Assembly: GCA_009602735.1 (NCBI GenBank)
Contig: WELA01004672.1
Span: 95,360-159,359, forward strand
Source: Mesotaenium endlicherianum
Taxonomy: Eukaryota; Streptophyta; Zygnematophyceae; Zygnematales; Mesotaeniaceae
Direction of reading: 5' to 3'
DNA length: 64,000 bases
Made by a program: the position numbers and the translations under genes
The notes under the pieces: model-generated
What the model was told of the DNA's origin: nothing
Seen by the model: only the letters and a program-made list of their open reading frames with translations
The model's database searches: none
Shown here: positions 32,201 to 44,211 of the stretch, piece after piece
Numbering within the stretch: position 1 is the first letter of the stretch
Layout of the letters: each line of letters opens with the position of its first letter

Positions 32201-34529
32201 AAGACAGTCCTGGACACTCTGCGGAAAAATCACTTGTATGCTAAAATGAGCAAGTGTGAGTATTGAATTCTTAGGCCACGTTGTCAGTAAAGAGGGCATC
32301 AGCGTGGATCCTAAGAAAGTCCAGACCATAAGGGACTGGCTAGTACCACAGTCTGTCTCTGAAGTTAGATCCTTCCTCGGGTTGGCTAACTACTATAGGA
32401 GATTTATTGAGAATTATTCCACAAAGGCCAGTAAACTGACTGACCTTACTAAGAAAGACATCGGGTATGTGTGGGGGGAAGAGCAGCAGGCTGCCTTCCA
32501 GACCCTTAAAGATGCCCTTTGTTCTGCCCCAGTGCTAGCCGTGTATGACCCCAGCAAACCGGTGCAGGTGGTTACTGATGCCTCTGATTTTGCCATGGGT
32601 GCTATTTTGTTGCAGCCTGCTGACAAAACCACAAAGGATGGTAAGGTACGGCAGGAGTGGCATCCTGTGTTGTATGAGTCTATGAAATTTAATCCAGCGG
32701 AGATTAATTACTCAGTGCATGATAAAGAGCTGCTAGCTATCATTCATGTACTCAAACAGTGGAGAGCATACTTACATGGTAAAGCTTTTAAGGTGATTAC
32801 AGATCATCTAGCTCTGACCCACTTTCAGAAGAAGTCCAAGCTGTCGAGGAGGGAGAACCGCTGGAGCCAGATGCTGGAGCAGTTCCAAGTCCAGATCGAC
32901 TACAAACCAGGGAAGTTGAATCCTGCTGATGCACTCTCTAGAAGACCTGACTTGCAAGAAAGGAACTTTAGTCAGCATGCTGTAGATAAAGTCCTGTGTG
33001 CACTCACTTCACTAAAGGTGAAAAAGTCCTTCCTTGAACAACTTAGGAAAGCCTACCTTTCTGACCCAACATTTGAGCCCAGCCCCACTACTGGTGTGTG
33101 TCGTGCTACTGCACTCGGGTATAAGCTCAAGGGAGGGGTCTGGGTGACTGAAACCACTTCAGGCAGGCTGAAGCTGGTCATTCCTAATAACTTGGAAATA
33201 AGGTCTCTCTTACTGAGTCAAGCTCATGACAGTCTCCTGGGTGGACATTTGGGGCAGGCCAAAACTGTTGGCAAACTGGCAAAACATTATCATTGGGAGG
33301 GGTTACCCCGGGAGGTCTTGAAATATGTCAAGTCCTGTGACCAGTGTCAGAGAAATAAGTCTCGGCACACACCACCCGGAGGTCTCTTGCAACCGCTACC
33401 CATCCCAGCGGGACGCTGGGAAACTATATCCATGGACTGGGTGGTCTCACTACCAAGAACTGCCAACGGGCATGATTCAATACTGGTAGTCGTGGATAAA
33501 CTGACAAAAATGGTCATTTTTATCCCCACAACTGTCAAAGTGACTGCACTCGAAACAGCGAGACAGTTTTACAACCATGTAGTATGCCAACATGGGCTCC
33601 CTTCTAATATCATCTCAGACAGAGACTCAAAATTCACCTCTAAGTTCTGGAGAGCTTTAATGGGGTTAATGGGAGTCAAACAGCTGCTCAGCACAGCAAA
33701 CCACCCTCAGACTGATGGGCAGACTGAAAGAACTAACCGAGTTCTGCAGGAGGTGCTGAGAGCATATATTAACCAAAAACAAGATAATTGGGATGACCTG
33801 TTGCCTCAAATTCAGTTTGCGGTCAACAGTGCGGTGCACGCGTCAACGGGCAAAACTCCTTTTGAACTCAGCCTGGGTAGAGTCCCTAAGTCTCCTCTAG
33901 ATGTGCTAGGGGAATCTTTAACTCACCCTGAAGGGATTGACAACCCGGTCTCCCTCCAGTTAACTCAGGAGTTTGCTGACACCCTGTCAGAAGTCCAACG
34001 AAACTTGCACACGGCCCAAGAAAACCAACAAAAATACGCTAATCAACACCGTCGGGAACTGACATTTTCCAAGGGGGATTTAGTCAAACTGCATTCTCAG
34101 CACCTGTACCTCCCTGGTGTGGTCAAGAAAAAGCTTGGCCCTGTCTGGGTCGGTCCATATTCGGTGGTCCGTCGTGTCGGTCAGAATGCTTACAAACTGA
34201 ACATGTCAGCTGAATACAAGGGGCACCCGGTCTTTAATGTCTCCTTCCTGGAACCGTACATCAAAGGTGATACACTGTTCACAGGTCGGTTACCTGTCCA
34301 ACCGGGACCGGTCCCCGCTGTCCGGGACGGCGAACCTGAGGAATATGAGGTCGATGAGACTTTAGATGCTCGCTCGGTCCGTCGATCTTCTAAATATGTC
34401 ATGAAGTACCTCATCCAATGGAAGGGTTACGATGCCTCTGGGGACACTTGGGAATTTAAAGATCAGCTGACCAATGCCAAAGGGGCGTTGAAACGGTTCC
34501 ACCTTCGGGCGGCTGGAGCACCTTCCTAA
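29240..34529 (+). mobile_element. Gag-pol region of family A copy 2 (broken)
   Basis: Same domain order as copy 1: retrotransposon gag and CCHC knuckle, protease with [10 protein letters not shown] with FLDDILIF, RNase H with [10 protein letters not shown], integrase with CDQCQRNK and [13 protein letters not shown], chromodomain with [16 protein letters not shown]. Two single-N assembly joins fall in this region. Fossil. Confidence 0.85.
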
Positions 34530-34579
34530 CAGTCATTTCAGTTGACACGAGAAGGTGACAGGAGGTCCTGTCTCCATAT

Positions 34580-34651
34580 AAGTTGGAGGGAGATGTGCCA
34601 GTTAGTGACAGTTGTGACAGGCAGCCCACCTTTAAATTTAAGTTGGAGGGA
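34580..34651 (+). repeat. Two PPT-like repeats in the pol-ORF3 spacer of copy 2
   Basis: AAGTTGGAGGGA occurs at 34580-34591 and again at 34640-34651, both identical to the terminal polypurine tract core. Equivalent repeats lie on minus at 40238-40249 and 40118-40129 in the outer element. Confidence 0.7.
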
Positions 34652-34853
34652 GTGGTAGTCTCTGATCACCATATTACCCACTCAACCTGCGCTCACACTC
34701 ACTTGCTCTCCAACTCAATTTTTCCTTATATTCGCTCACACCAGGTATTCCACTCTAGGAACTCTCCCGATCGCGTCCCTCTTCATCAAGGGCACTCAGT
34801 AGCGGCAAAATATCATGACTTCACTAACTGCATTGTGTTTATGATTGAGCAGG

Positions 34854-36509
34854 ATGACTCAAAAGTCGGAACTCAAGAGGAAGAGAAGGGCGGAAGAGGC
34901 ACATGCAGAATACTTGCAATTCCGTGGAGACATCGAATCATCTTCCATCACCGCTCGGGAATCACAACGACTCCAACAACAGCGGGAGGCACAGAAGAAG
35001 AAGGAGGAGGAGGAACAGGCCAGACTGAGGCAGGAAGAAATAGATAGAAAAGCTGCAGAGGAGGCCAAGAAAGCAGAGGAGGAGAGGCAAGCTGAGGAGA
35101 AGCGGAAGCAACAGGCCGAAGAAGAAGAACAGAGGAGAGTCAGCAGCTACCGCTACACGGTGCTGGGCAAGGGCTTTGACCTACTGGAGTATGCCCAGAG
35201 AAGTCGCAGTGAGTCGCAGAAGGAAATCCTCCAGAAGGAAGGGGAGACGTCCGAAAACTTTGACAAGTATATAGAGGTCGGCACAGGGATCCTCCTCTAC
35301 CACGATTACGCCAGGATGGTAGGATATACCATCGGAGAGGCCAAGGCAATGGCCCAGGTGAACGAAGCAGGAGCTGTCTCGATTCCTGGTATCTGGGGGA
35401 CAGATAGGGTCATCAGGATGATCCCCATGGACGCGGACAGCTTCAAGGACTCAACACCCCACAACAGGTTCAAGGCCATGTACAATGAGGTGGAGAGGAG
35501 GAGCTGGGAATTCTTGGCCAGAGAAACCAGTCAGCTGGACTTTGCAGGGCACTGGTACCCTTGTACTCTTAAAAAGACAGACGCTGCCTTCTTCCAAAAG
35601 CCCACTGATTGGCGGTGGATGACCATCAACATGAGGGACCAGCAGAATGACAGGGCGACGGATGAGGATTTCCTGACAGACTCAAAGGGGAACATAGTAT
35701 TGCCCCCTCACATTGCGGCTTGGGACTCAAGATTGGATGGAGTCAGAGACTGCATGAGCCAAGAGATGCAGGGGGACAGAAGCAGGGCCCGAGAGTCATT
35801 CTCCAAAGGGAAGCACGCTTATGCCAAATGGGCAAGTAAGCAGGGGGAAAAGGACCTCTATGCGGTCCGGACTCAGCAGCCCCCACCAGCACCCAAAAGG
35901 GGAAGATCAGTAGGATATTCTTTTTCTCGGGAAGAGCTGGAGCAGCGGACAGAGGAGACCCCATAAGTCTCAGAGGAATCCGGAGACGGCGAGGAGGAGG
36001 AGTCGGAGGAAGACGAGGAGGAAGGCGAGGAGGAGGACACTAGCCCCGCCGTGATCCTCACTCTTGCCACATCCCCTGTAAGGGAGAAAACGGGGTGGGC
36101 TCCGCCGCAACTCGCTCAAGAGGAGGATATCACTTGGCTGGGGACTGCCAGAGGACAGAGCCCATCTCCAGGCAAGGAGACCCAGTCAGACAGGGCAGAC
36201 AGGAGGGCTGCTCGGGAGATAGCCAGAGGCCTGCCAGCATCTCCCTCGCAGAGAGGGCATGTACCCTTGGCTCATGTCATGCAACATCCTTCTGGGATGC
36301 CGATATACGTACCAGTCAGTTTGAGGGCTGCCCAGGAGAAGGCTGCCTCCCTTCAGTTGCAGACTGTGCAGGAGGAAACAGCTCAGTTACTGCGTTCTCC
36401 GCCGGGTTCTTACACGGAACCCCCTTCTCTGACAGGATTCAGAAGACCCCAAGACAAGAGGAGGTCTGGCTCCCCTGAGTATAGGACCTCAGGGACATCT
36501 CCCTCCTAA
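34854..36509 (+). mobile_element. ORF3 of family A copy 2 (unknown protein, broken)
   Basis: Coiled-coil head (EAQKKKEEEEQARLRQEE type), then YRYTVLGKGFDLLEYAQ, YIEVGTGILLYHDYARMVGY, GIWGTDRVIRMIPMDADSFK, YNEVERRSWEFLARE, FSKGKHAYAKWAS, PKRGRSVGYSFSREE, an acidic run, and a tail with HPSGMPIYVPVSLRAA and FRRPQDKRRSGSPE. It carries an extra segment of about 90 residues (TSQLDFAGHWYPCTLKK ...) not present in copy 1. Broken. Confidence 0.75.
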
Positions 36510-36595
36510 GGGCAGCAGGCTGGGGGTTAAGAGGGACAGCACGCTGTTATTAGTGTTAGTGTTGTCGAGGCGACAACATGATAAGTTGGAGGGAT

Positions 36596-37316
36596 TGTAA
36601 AGAATCAGTATACTGGTTGATATAATATTCATTTAAATAATATAGTTAAATAAGTTCAGCCTGCTGAACTTTAGTTAACAATCAGTCTGCTGGACTTTAT
36701 ACTTAATATCAGTTTAATGATGCAGGCCGGAAGTAGCAGGCTGAGGTCACCTTAAGTCAGCTTGCTGACACATTCTTTGACAGCCAGCTGACTTCCGTAC
36801 TCGGTAGCAGCGAACTGCCTCGATATGCATCTAAGTGTGGTATGCTAGATGAATGGCCAGATGACATCCCTATGATGGATGGCGATTCGGGATGATGGGA
36901 GATGGCGGTGGATTTGGTTAACCGAGGTCCTACCAACGTGGTTAACTCCCGGGTAGGCGGTGCCATCGCACTGACCGTTGAACAGTAAACTCATTCCATG
37001 TACATATGCTAGGCATTGCTCTCGAGTTTGGCATTCGGAAACGAGGCCAACTCTCTTGTACAGCTTACTGAGAGCGATCTGAATCCAAGGCGAGAAGCCA
37101 TTGATACGCACTGTCTTCTAACCTTGCTTATGTATGAGTTTACTGGTTTGCATCATTGATGCTAGTTTACTCACATTTGACTTACGAGTATTATTCACTG
37201 CTATTGTGTTGTCCTTTGCCGTTAAACCAGTTAATGGAAATACCATAAAGATTACTTGCTGATATAAAGATCTTTATTAATTGTTAATCGCCTATTTGGT
37301 AAGTCGATTCATTTCA
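36596..37316 (+). repeat. Family A LTR, third of the tandem
   Basis: 721 bp, TGTAAAGAATCAG ... GATTCATTTCA, preceded by the PPT AAGTTGGAGGGAT. The flanking bases (GGTGT) do not match those before the first LTR (GTCCT), so the tandem is not a single clean insertion. Confidence 0.88.
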
Positions 37317-38543
37317 GGTGTCCCGCTACTTCCACGTGAATAGCTTCCGTAGGTGCACCACACTTGAGTCTCTGCCCATTCGCCAGAATTGCCTTCTTAG
37401 GCTCATAATGCTTCTGCACAGGGATTCGCCATCCCTTCACAAGCTTCTTGTGCACGAAGTTTGCACTCGCGCCACTGGCGACCATACACTTCGCCTTGTT
37501 GCCGTTGACCACTCCTTCCACAATGATAGGCTTGTCAACATCTCGTCCTTTGCTTCTCGGCAGGCTCCTGGGGATAACCTGCTTGTGAGTTCTTGTCTTC
37601 ACGCCAGTAGATACCCCAGAACAACTTACTGGCGTCCTCCTTTTTCCTGCTGTTGAGGTTGCTTTGCTTTCACATCACAGTATTGAGCCAGATGTCCAAG
37701 TTTGCCGCAATTATAGTAGGGTCCTCTCGGCTTGAAATTCTGCTGCCTGCGGTGGTACTGCACAAGTCCCAACTCCATAGGTACTAGGCCTTGTCCACTC
37801 GTGCTTGGCGCTTGAGATCCAAAGTGTCGATATCCTCCAAAGTTGTGGTTGCCCCACTGCCTCTGACTATACTCCACAACGTCGACCCTTGTTGCCAATG
37901 CCATCATTTCTCCAAGACTGGTAGGGTCCTTGAGCGCCACTTCCTTGGCCACAGTTGGCTTGAGTCCCCTCTTGAACTTGTCCATCATCTCCGACTCGTG
38001 CATGGATGGACATTGAAGCACAAGCTCGTTGAAGCGCGATACATACTCTTGAACGCTTGCTCGTTGACGAAGGCGCACCAATAGATTTCGAGCGGTAGCC
38101 TCGCGTGCAATAGGTTGAAATTGGCTCTTCAAGCCTTCAAAGAGCTGATTAACAGTAGCAGGAACTCCAGACAGCTGCTCTTCTCGTTCGTACCAAGCTC
38201 CAGCACTCTTCTGCAGCAAAGTTATGACAAAGGCGACTTGCATGTCGGGCATGAGCGCAGAATACTCCATAAACTTCTTCACTCCAAAAATCCATTGATG
38301 AATAGGCGGCGATCCACGCTCTCCAGTAAACACTTCAGGCTTAGGCGCACGCACTCTCGATGCGGGTGGAATAACTGGTTGCACCACTGGGTTAACATGA
38401 ATTGGTGGTACAACAGCTGTAGGTGCCGAACTCGTCGAAGCGGCGTTCCCCATAACAACTCGCACCATTCTCTCCACCTCTGGGCGCATATTTTGTTGAA
38501 ATTGTGCTACGAATTTTCCTAAGTGTTTGTCGAGAAACTGCAT
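37317..38543 (-). mobile_element. Gag and protease of a minus-strand chromovirus, probably family B
   Basis: Minus strand: gag (38543-37626) with VFTGERGSPPIHQWI, LLQKSAGAWYEREEQL, RQRASVQEYVSRFNELVLQC and a zinc knuckle (YYNCGKLGHLAQYC). Then protease (37602-37317) with IIVEGVVNGNKAKCMVASGA, the usual D(S/T)GA-like site. The strand and position suit the 5' half of the family B element whose integrase lies at 19085-20522; that assignment is inference. Fossil. Confidence 0.7.
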
Positions 38544-38778
38544 GAGAAGTTGATGTGATCAATCAGCAGGAGAAAGCTATCTATGCAATGATCTCCTTGA
38601 CACTGAAGCAAACCACTTCAGTTGCTAAGTTTGCTCAAAAGTTCCAGGAGAACATGATGAAGCACCCAGACTTTCCAGAGCGGTATAGGATAGCATACTT
38701 CACGTATGGCTTGAAATCCGAAGTCTCTGGTCACTTCGCTTGAAAGAAGTATGAGAAATTGGCTGTCATGATCCAGGA
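38544..38778 (+). mobile_element. Gag fragment of a family A element
   Basis: Plus-strand piece matching the family A gag segment INQQEKAIYAMISLTLKQTT, FAQKFQENMMKHPD and RYRIAYFTYGLKSEVSGHFA. It joins the minus-strand gag at a shared stretch (GTCGAGAA..TGCATGAGAAG), which suggests microhomology-driven recombination. Fossil fragment. Confidence 0.75.
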
Positions 38779-39523
38779 TGTAAGGTCATAGGTTTATAAA
38801 GAGCATTTTTGAGTTTCATGGAAGTATGTTTTGATTGTATAGTTGTATAGAGTGCATTTTTGTGGTCATTTTGGTATAAAGTTCATCGAATTTGGTCAAG
38901 TATTGAGAGAGTTATGGATTTCCAAAGTTTAATTAGTTTTGAGGTCGGTTGACGACTGTCCTTAATTCGCGGTGAGCGCGACCGTCGGATTGACCGACAG
39001 CGTCAAGCGATCTGGCCCGTTAGAATGAACTCGAACCTTCACGTAAGTTCGGCTGACGCGGAGTGCCGACTAGGTCAATTTACCTAGAAGTTTCGGTTTA
39101 GCCTAGCGCGTCTAAGATAGAATAGTCTAGTAATGTCGATGCATGTATGTGGACGTCAATTTGGCCCAAAACGTCAGACTAGACTGATCTGGCTTACTCA
39201 CGAATATTCTGGAAGGGACGATTTGACGAACTCTGAAGAAAATTCGTAGCTTCCTCCTAGAGAGGAGCACTTAGGCAGAAAATTATAAATAGGCATAACT
39301 TCTTTGTTTCCTATCGATTTTCACTTCTGTAAATTTTCTACGGGTTTGTAATGACAAGGCCTTTCATCCTACATCATTTGTGAGCGGTTTCTTGATAATC
39401 AAAATGTCAAGTAATTTTCCTAAGCTTTCTTAGTGATATCCCGCTGCACTCTTTAGTATGATTGCAACTAGTTCTTTTCCTCGTGAATCACTACGCTTCC
39501 ACTAGGGCACTTTGCCCCTTTCA
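38779..39523 (+). repeat. Family B LTR, right copy (plus orientation)
   Basis: 745 bp, TGTAAGGTCATAGG ... GCCCCTTTCA, inverted relative to the copy at 18332-19084. Neither flank shows a matching target duplication. Confidence 0.8.
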
Positions 39524-39886
39524 TCAATTCCTCTGTGCGTTCTTGAAGGCTTCCTCCAAAAGATCAAAGCCCTTGCCCAACACCGTGTAGCGATAGCTTA
39601 TGATTCTTCTCTTTTCCTCCTCGGCCTGCTGCTTCTGCCTCTCCTCAACCAACCTTTGTTCGTCCGCCTTCTTGGCTTCATCTGCAGCTTTTTTGTCCTG
39701 CTCCTCCTATCTCAGCCTGGCCCGTTCTTCTTCCTCCTTCCCATTCTGAGCCTCCCGCTGTAGTCGAAGTCGCTCTGATTATCGAGAAGAGATGGAGGAT
39801 GCTTCGATGTTGCCATGGAACTCCTTGTACATTGCGTGTGCTTCGTCCGCCCTTCTCTTCCTCTTGAGTTCAGACAATTAAGTCAT
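39524..39886 (-). mobile_element. N-terminal part of ORF3, outer family A element
   Basis: Minus strand from ATG 39886: KRKRRADEAHA-like coiled-coil head, continuing into SYRYTVLGKGFDLLEEAF at the edge of the family B LTR. The AG acceptor (39888-39889) and CCTAAC branch-like motif (39911-39916) precede the ATG as in the inner copies. Fossil fragment. Confidence 0.7.
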
Positions 39887-42640
39887 CCTGCTCAATCATA
39901 CCACAATGGGGTTAGGGTAGTCATGATATCATGCACCAGATTGAGTACTTTGACAAGGAAGAACGTAGAAGAGGGAGTTAGGACATGCAATACCTGGTGT
40001 AAGTAAATTGAAAATGCGAGTGTGCTTGAGAGAAGTGAGTGTGAGCGCAGTTGAGTGTCAAAGATGAATATGCAACGGCAATCGGTAAGCGGCTAGTTTT
40101 CGAGATGTTTATCCCACTCCCTCTAACTTATTATTTAAGGTGGGTTGCCCGTTTCAACTGTCACTGGGCTGCCTCACTGTCAACTACTGTCACTTTCTGT
40201 CACTAACTGTCACTTTAGGCCACGTTTGGCCACCGTTCCCCTCCAACTTAAATGGAGATAGGACCTCCTGTCACCTTCCCATGTCAACTGAAATGACAAT
40301 TAGGGAGATGTCCCAGCCTCCCGAAGGTAAAATCGTTTCAACGCCCCTTTGGCATTGGTCAAACGGTCCTTAAATTTCCAAGTGTCCCCAGAGGCATCGT
40401 AACTCTTCCATCTGACCATATATTTCATGACATATTTAGATGATCGACGGCCTCATGACATATTTAGATGATCGACGGCCAGAGCGAGCTTCTAAAATCT
40501 CATCAACCTCATATTCCTGAGGGTCATCTTCCCGGACAACGTGGACCGGTCCCGGTTGGACAGGTTACCGACCTGTGAACAGTGTGTCACCTTTGATATA
40601 TGGTTCCAGGAAGGAGACATTAAAGACTGGATGACCCTTGTATTCCGCTTACATGTTCAAATTGTGAGCATTCTGACCAACACGGCCCACCACCGAATAT
40701 GGACCGACCCAGACCGGACCAAGCTTTTTTTTGACCACACCAGGCAGGTACAGGTGTTGAGAATTGCAGTTTGACCAAATCGCCCTTTGAAAATGTCAGT
40801 TCCTGACGGTATTGATTAGCTTTTTTTGTTGATTTTCCTGGGCTTCGTGCAGATTGTGTTGGATTTCTGACAGGGTGTCAGCAAACTCCTAAATTAAGTG
40901 GACGGACATCGGATTGTAAATCCCCTCAAGGTGAGTTAAAGATTCCCCAACAACATCTAAAGGAGACTTAGGGACTCTACCCAGACTGAGTTCAAAGGAG
41001 TCTTTCCCGTTGACGCGTTGACGCTATAAGAGGGTAGCCCATGTTGGCATACTACATGGTTGTAGAACTGTCTCGCAGTTTGAGTGCAGTTACTTTGACA
41101 GTGGTGGGGATTCTTTTGACACTGATCACAGGACTTAACATATTTCAAGGCCTCCCGAGGCAACCCATTTCAATGATAATGTTTTGCAAGTTTGCCAACA
41201 GTTTTGGCCTGCCCCAAATGCCCACCCAGTAAACTGTCACGTGCTTGACTCAGTAAGAGTGACCTTATTTCCACGTTATTAGAAATTACCAGTTTCAGCC
41301 GGCCTGAAGTGGTTTCAGATACCCAGACCCCTCCCTTTAGCCTATACCCGAGTGCAGTAGCAGGACACACACCATCTGTGGGGCTGGGCTCAAATGCTGG
41401 GTCAGAAAGGTAGGCTTTCCTAAGTTGTTCAAGGAAAGCCCTTTTCACCTTTAGTGAAGTGAGTGCACAAAGGAATTCATCTACTGCATGCTGACTAAAG
41501 TTCCTTTCTTCCAAGTTAGGTCGTCTAGAGAGTGCATCAGCAGGATTCAACTTCTTTGATTTGTAGTCAATCTGGACTTGGAACTACTCCAACATCTGGC
41601 TCCAGCGATTCTTCCTCCTCAACAGCTTGGACTTCTTCTGAAAGTGAGTTAGAGCTAGATGATTTGTAATCACCTTAAAAGCTTTACCATGTAAGTATGC
41701 TCTCTACTGTTTGAGCACATGAATAATAGCAAGCAACTCTTTATCATGCACAAAACAGTTAGTTTTAGCTTGATTGAATTTCATAGATTCATGTAGCACA
41801 GGGTGCCACTCCTGCTTTACCTTACCATCCTTTGTGGTTTTGTCAGCAGGCTGCAACAAAATAGGACCCATGGCAAAGTCAGAAGCATCAGTAACCATTT
41901 GCACAGGTTTGGTGGGGTCATACACAGCTAAGACTGGAGCAGAACAGAGAGCATCTTTAAGGGTCTGGAAGGCAGCCTGCTGCTCTTCCTCCCACATACC
42001 CTATGTCTTTCTTAGTAAGGTTAGTCAATTTACTGGCCTTTGTAGAGTAATTTTCAATACATCTCCTATAGTACTTAGCCAACCCCAGGAAGGATCTAAC
42101 TTCTGAGACAGACTGGGGTATTGGCCAGTCCCTTATGGTCTGGACTCTCTTAGGATCCACACTGATGCCTTTCTTACGTGGCCCAAGAATTCAATACTTC
42201 CCTTAAAAAAATCACACTTGCTCATTTTAGCATATAACTGATTCCTTCTTAGAGTGTCCATGATTGTCTTTAAGTGGTCAGCATGCTCAGCTTCACTTTT
42301 AGAGAATAACAAAATTATCATCCAAGATGACTTGCACAAACTCATCCAAGTAAGGCCTGAAAATGTCATTCATAGCACCCATGAAGGTTGCAGGAGCATT
42401 AGTCAGTTCAAATGGCATCACATTAAACTCACAGTGTCCATAACGTGTGCGGAAGGCAGTCTTGTGTTGATCTCCTTCAGCAATTTTGATTTGATGGTAG
42501 CCACTCTTGAGATCTATCTTACTGAACACTTTAGCACCAGACAGGGGGTATCAAGCAAGTTCTTGATTCTAGGGAAAGCTTACTTGTTCTTTATTATAAT
42601 TCTGTTAAGAGCCCTGTTTGTCAGGCATGCATAGTGAATC
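39887..42640 (-). mobile_element. Spacer and pol of the outer family A element (broken)
   Basis: Minus strand: RT ([40 protein letters not shown]), RNase H ([19 protein letters not shown]), integrase finger region ([19 protein letters not shown]) and chromodomain traces. Then the spacer with two PPT-like repeats. More decayed than the inner copies; several breaks. Confidence 0.8.
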
Positions 42641-44178
42641 CAGTTCAGCAAGATCCATAATACCTGCTACGAGGGCAACTAGTGACGACTCACCATCTCT
42701 AGCATCTTCACAGTTAGTAAACTGGATTACTGACTGTTGCTGTCTTTTAAAGGCTGGTCCTTTTTCTTGACCTTTGGAAGGTGCTTGACTGGACACTGCT
42801 CTCTGTAGTGACCCAGCTGCTGGCAATGGTAGCAAATAGATTTTGCTGAGGCTGGTCTCGGCTTAGTCCTACCACCACCTCTTCCATAGCCACCTCTAGA
42901 GTAACCACCTCTCCCTCTACACTGCATAGCATTGCACTCATACTCATACTCATCACCCTGATCGTCCTCAGCCTGGTCTCCTTCAATTACATTGTAGGAA
43001 CCGTATGGCTCTTTGACAATCTTAGACACCAAAGCATTACTTTGGCGCTTGTGATTGAACTGCTGCTGATCTCAGGCATCAGCTTCCTGGATCAAGTCAA
43101 CCAATTTCTCCTCCTTCTTTTCAGCAAAATGACCTGAGACTTCGAATGTCAAGCCACACCTGAAGTATGCTATCCTATACCGTTCTGGCAAGTCTGGCTG
43201 CTTCATCATGTTCTCCTGAAACTTTTGAGCAAACTTAGCAACTGAAGTGGTCTGCTTCAGTGTCACGGAGATCATTGCATAGATGGCTTTCTTGTGCTGA
43301 TTGATGACATCAAACTTCTCATGCAGTTTCTCAACAAACTCTTTCCAAGTAGAGTCACCGAGTTGCTGAGCCTTACGCTCTCCTTTCCAATACAGCCACC
43401 AGTCTGCTGCACTGCCTTTGAGTAGAGCACCTGTGTGCCTGACCTTCTCGTAATGTTGCAATTTTGGGTACTTCTCCAGCCACTGCTCAACATCAGCGAG
43501 AAACTTTATCAGGTAATATTTTTTGTTTCCCTCAGAATCATAGTCCTGGGGAGGCTTTGGCTTAGGCTTACTAGGCCCTCTGCCACCACCGCCCGTGGTT
43601 TGAGAACCCAGTTGGTCTCTGTCACGCAGCAATGCCATCATGATCCTTTTGTCCTCCTGTTGGGACTGATACATGCTCGTCATTTGCGATTGCATCTGCA
43701 CAAATAACGCTCCCAGATCTACATTCTGAGGTGGTAGCCCAGCAAACGCAGCGGCAGCAACATTAGCTCTATTAGTAGCAGCTTCGGCATTCCCGATTGG
43801 TGCCGCTCCGGCTATGCCTGTCGCGCTCAACTATCTGCAAATTTGAGGGAGAGGTATGACAGTAGGCACAACAGGAGGTTGGCTTTGGAGATTGGCCCTT
43901 TCTGCCGTCTGCTCTTCCACCGTCCTTTTATCAGGGGCCCTCCAGTTAACTGCCTCCTCTACCTCTTTGGCTAAACGTTCATCCTTAGCCAACTGGGCTG
44001 CTACTGCAGCAAGAGCTGCTGCCTGCTCAGCAGCTTCTCTAGCACCTGCATTGTGCAGCGTTTCCAAGTAGGTACGGGGTCCAAAGACGAGACTTTCGTC
44101 CTGCCCTTCTACAATGTTATCATTGTCCTCACCCTCCATTTTCGGAGAGTTGCTAGTTTGAGACCTAGTCCTTACCAT
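42641..44178 (-). mobile_element. Gag of the outer family A element (broken)
   Basis: Minus strand: start MVRTRSQTSNS as in copies 1 and 2, Ala/Glu-rich N-terminus, gag domain (WLEKYPKLQHYEKVRHTG, AADWWLYWKGERKAQQ) and zinc knuckle (CYHCQQLGHYREQC). Diverged from the inner copies mainly in the N-terminal third. Broken. Confidence 0.85.
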
Positions 44179-44211
44179 ACACGACTACTGTGATAATTGC
44201 TCCGATACCAC

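Larger units (their letters stand above)
28486..37316 (+). mobile_element. Family A chromovirus copy 2, sharing an LTR with copy 1
   Basis: 5' LTR 28486-29205, PBS 29207-29218, gag from 29240, pol to 34529, spacer 34530-34853, ORF3 from 34854, PPT before 36596, 3' LTR 36596-37316. gag and pol are almost identical to copy 1. The spacer and ORF3 are clearly diverged from copy 1, so copy 2 is a sister lineage, not a simple duplicate. Broken, several breaks. Confidence 0.88.
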
